Shown here in pieces: positions 13,505 to 13,578 of a stretch of 13,578 nt of DNA. Under the pieces are notes generated by a model. The model was not told the origin of the DNA, did not search any database, and saw only the letters and a program-made list of their open reading frames with translations. Position numbers and translations under genes: made by a program. Source of the stretch: JBBIII01 sp037446575 (lineage in GTDB: Bacteria; Bacteroidota; Ignavibacteria; UBA10030); contig JBBIII010000065.1 of assembly GCA_037446575.1 (NCBI GenBank), positions 1 through 13,578 of the forward strand, read 5' to 3'. Position 1 is the stretch's first letter. Every line of letters starts with the position of its first letter.

Positions 13505-13578
13505 ATGCAAAACAAATCTGAACAAAAATTATCCTCCGTAAAAACACGTTTAGCGCGTTGGCGAGAAATTTTCTTTTC
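13505..13578 (+). CDS. Start of an unidentified gene, cut by the window end
   Basis: ATG 13505 is preceded by a very good ribosome site, AGGAG at 13494-13498, with a 6-base spacer. It follows the kinase terminator. The 24 visible codons give a polar, basic N-terminus beginning MQNKSEQKLSSVKTRLARW and then hydrophobic residues (EIFF) at the edge. This could be the cytosolic lead-in to a membrane segment, but the visible part is too short to identify. Confidence 0.7.
   Translation, partial: MQNKSEQKLSSVKTRLARWREIFF

Overview
The window is AT-rich DNA, roughly 36-40% GC by eye. It comes from a Gram-negative bacterium, most likely of the Bacteroidota/Ignavibacteriota (FCB) branch. Three things point there. 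There is a TPR lipoprotein - DUF4292 lipoprotein - EnvC-type operon, an arrangement I associate with Bacteroidota. There are upstream boxes resembling the Bacteroidota TTG...TAnnTTTG promoter. There are also drifting short-unit repeats (AAGAAGT and CCAATTAC types) between genes. The phylum is inference; no rRNA is present to prove it.

Layout. 108-182 (-) is tRNA-Pro(TGG). 367-4126 (-) is an envelope operon of three tightly overlapping genes, transcribed as TPR lipoprotein, DUF4292 lipoprotein, then a secreted coiled-coil LytM protein that has lost zinc ligands and looks like an EnvC-type amidase activator. Divergent from it, 4212-5153 (+) encodes an ATP-grasp enzyme of unknown substrate. 5253-6122 (+) encodes a CpoB/YbgF-like coiled-coil/TPR lipoprotein closed by a strong terminator. 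From about 6180 to 9460 lies a looser, accessory-looking segment: long structured spacers around a SAM methyltransferase (6583-7533) and a DUF4143 AAA ATPase (8008-9186). The ATPase gene sits between two copies of an inverted-repeat element. After this come housekeeping genes: radA (9506-10864), a low-complexity spacer, rdgB (11091-11699), and a soluble cNMP-GAF-histidine kinase (11792-13426) with a terminator. A last gene starts at 13505 and runs off the window.

How the genes fit together. The left half serves envelope and cell-wall maintenance: three lipoproteins, one periplasmic cell-wall hydrolase activator and a Tol-Pal-associated type protein. The right half serves genome and nucleotide-pool maintenance (RadA, RdgB) plus a signalling kinase with no response regulator in view. 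The strongest non-genic signal is promoter architecture. Eight transcription units carry TTG, exactly 20 bases, then TAnnnT (TAnnTT in six), and the divergent pair at 4126/4212 appears to be made from leaderless or nearly leaderless mRNAs. I see no CRISPR array, complete insertion sequence, prophage or obvious new defence system.
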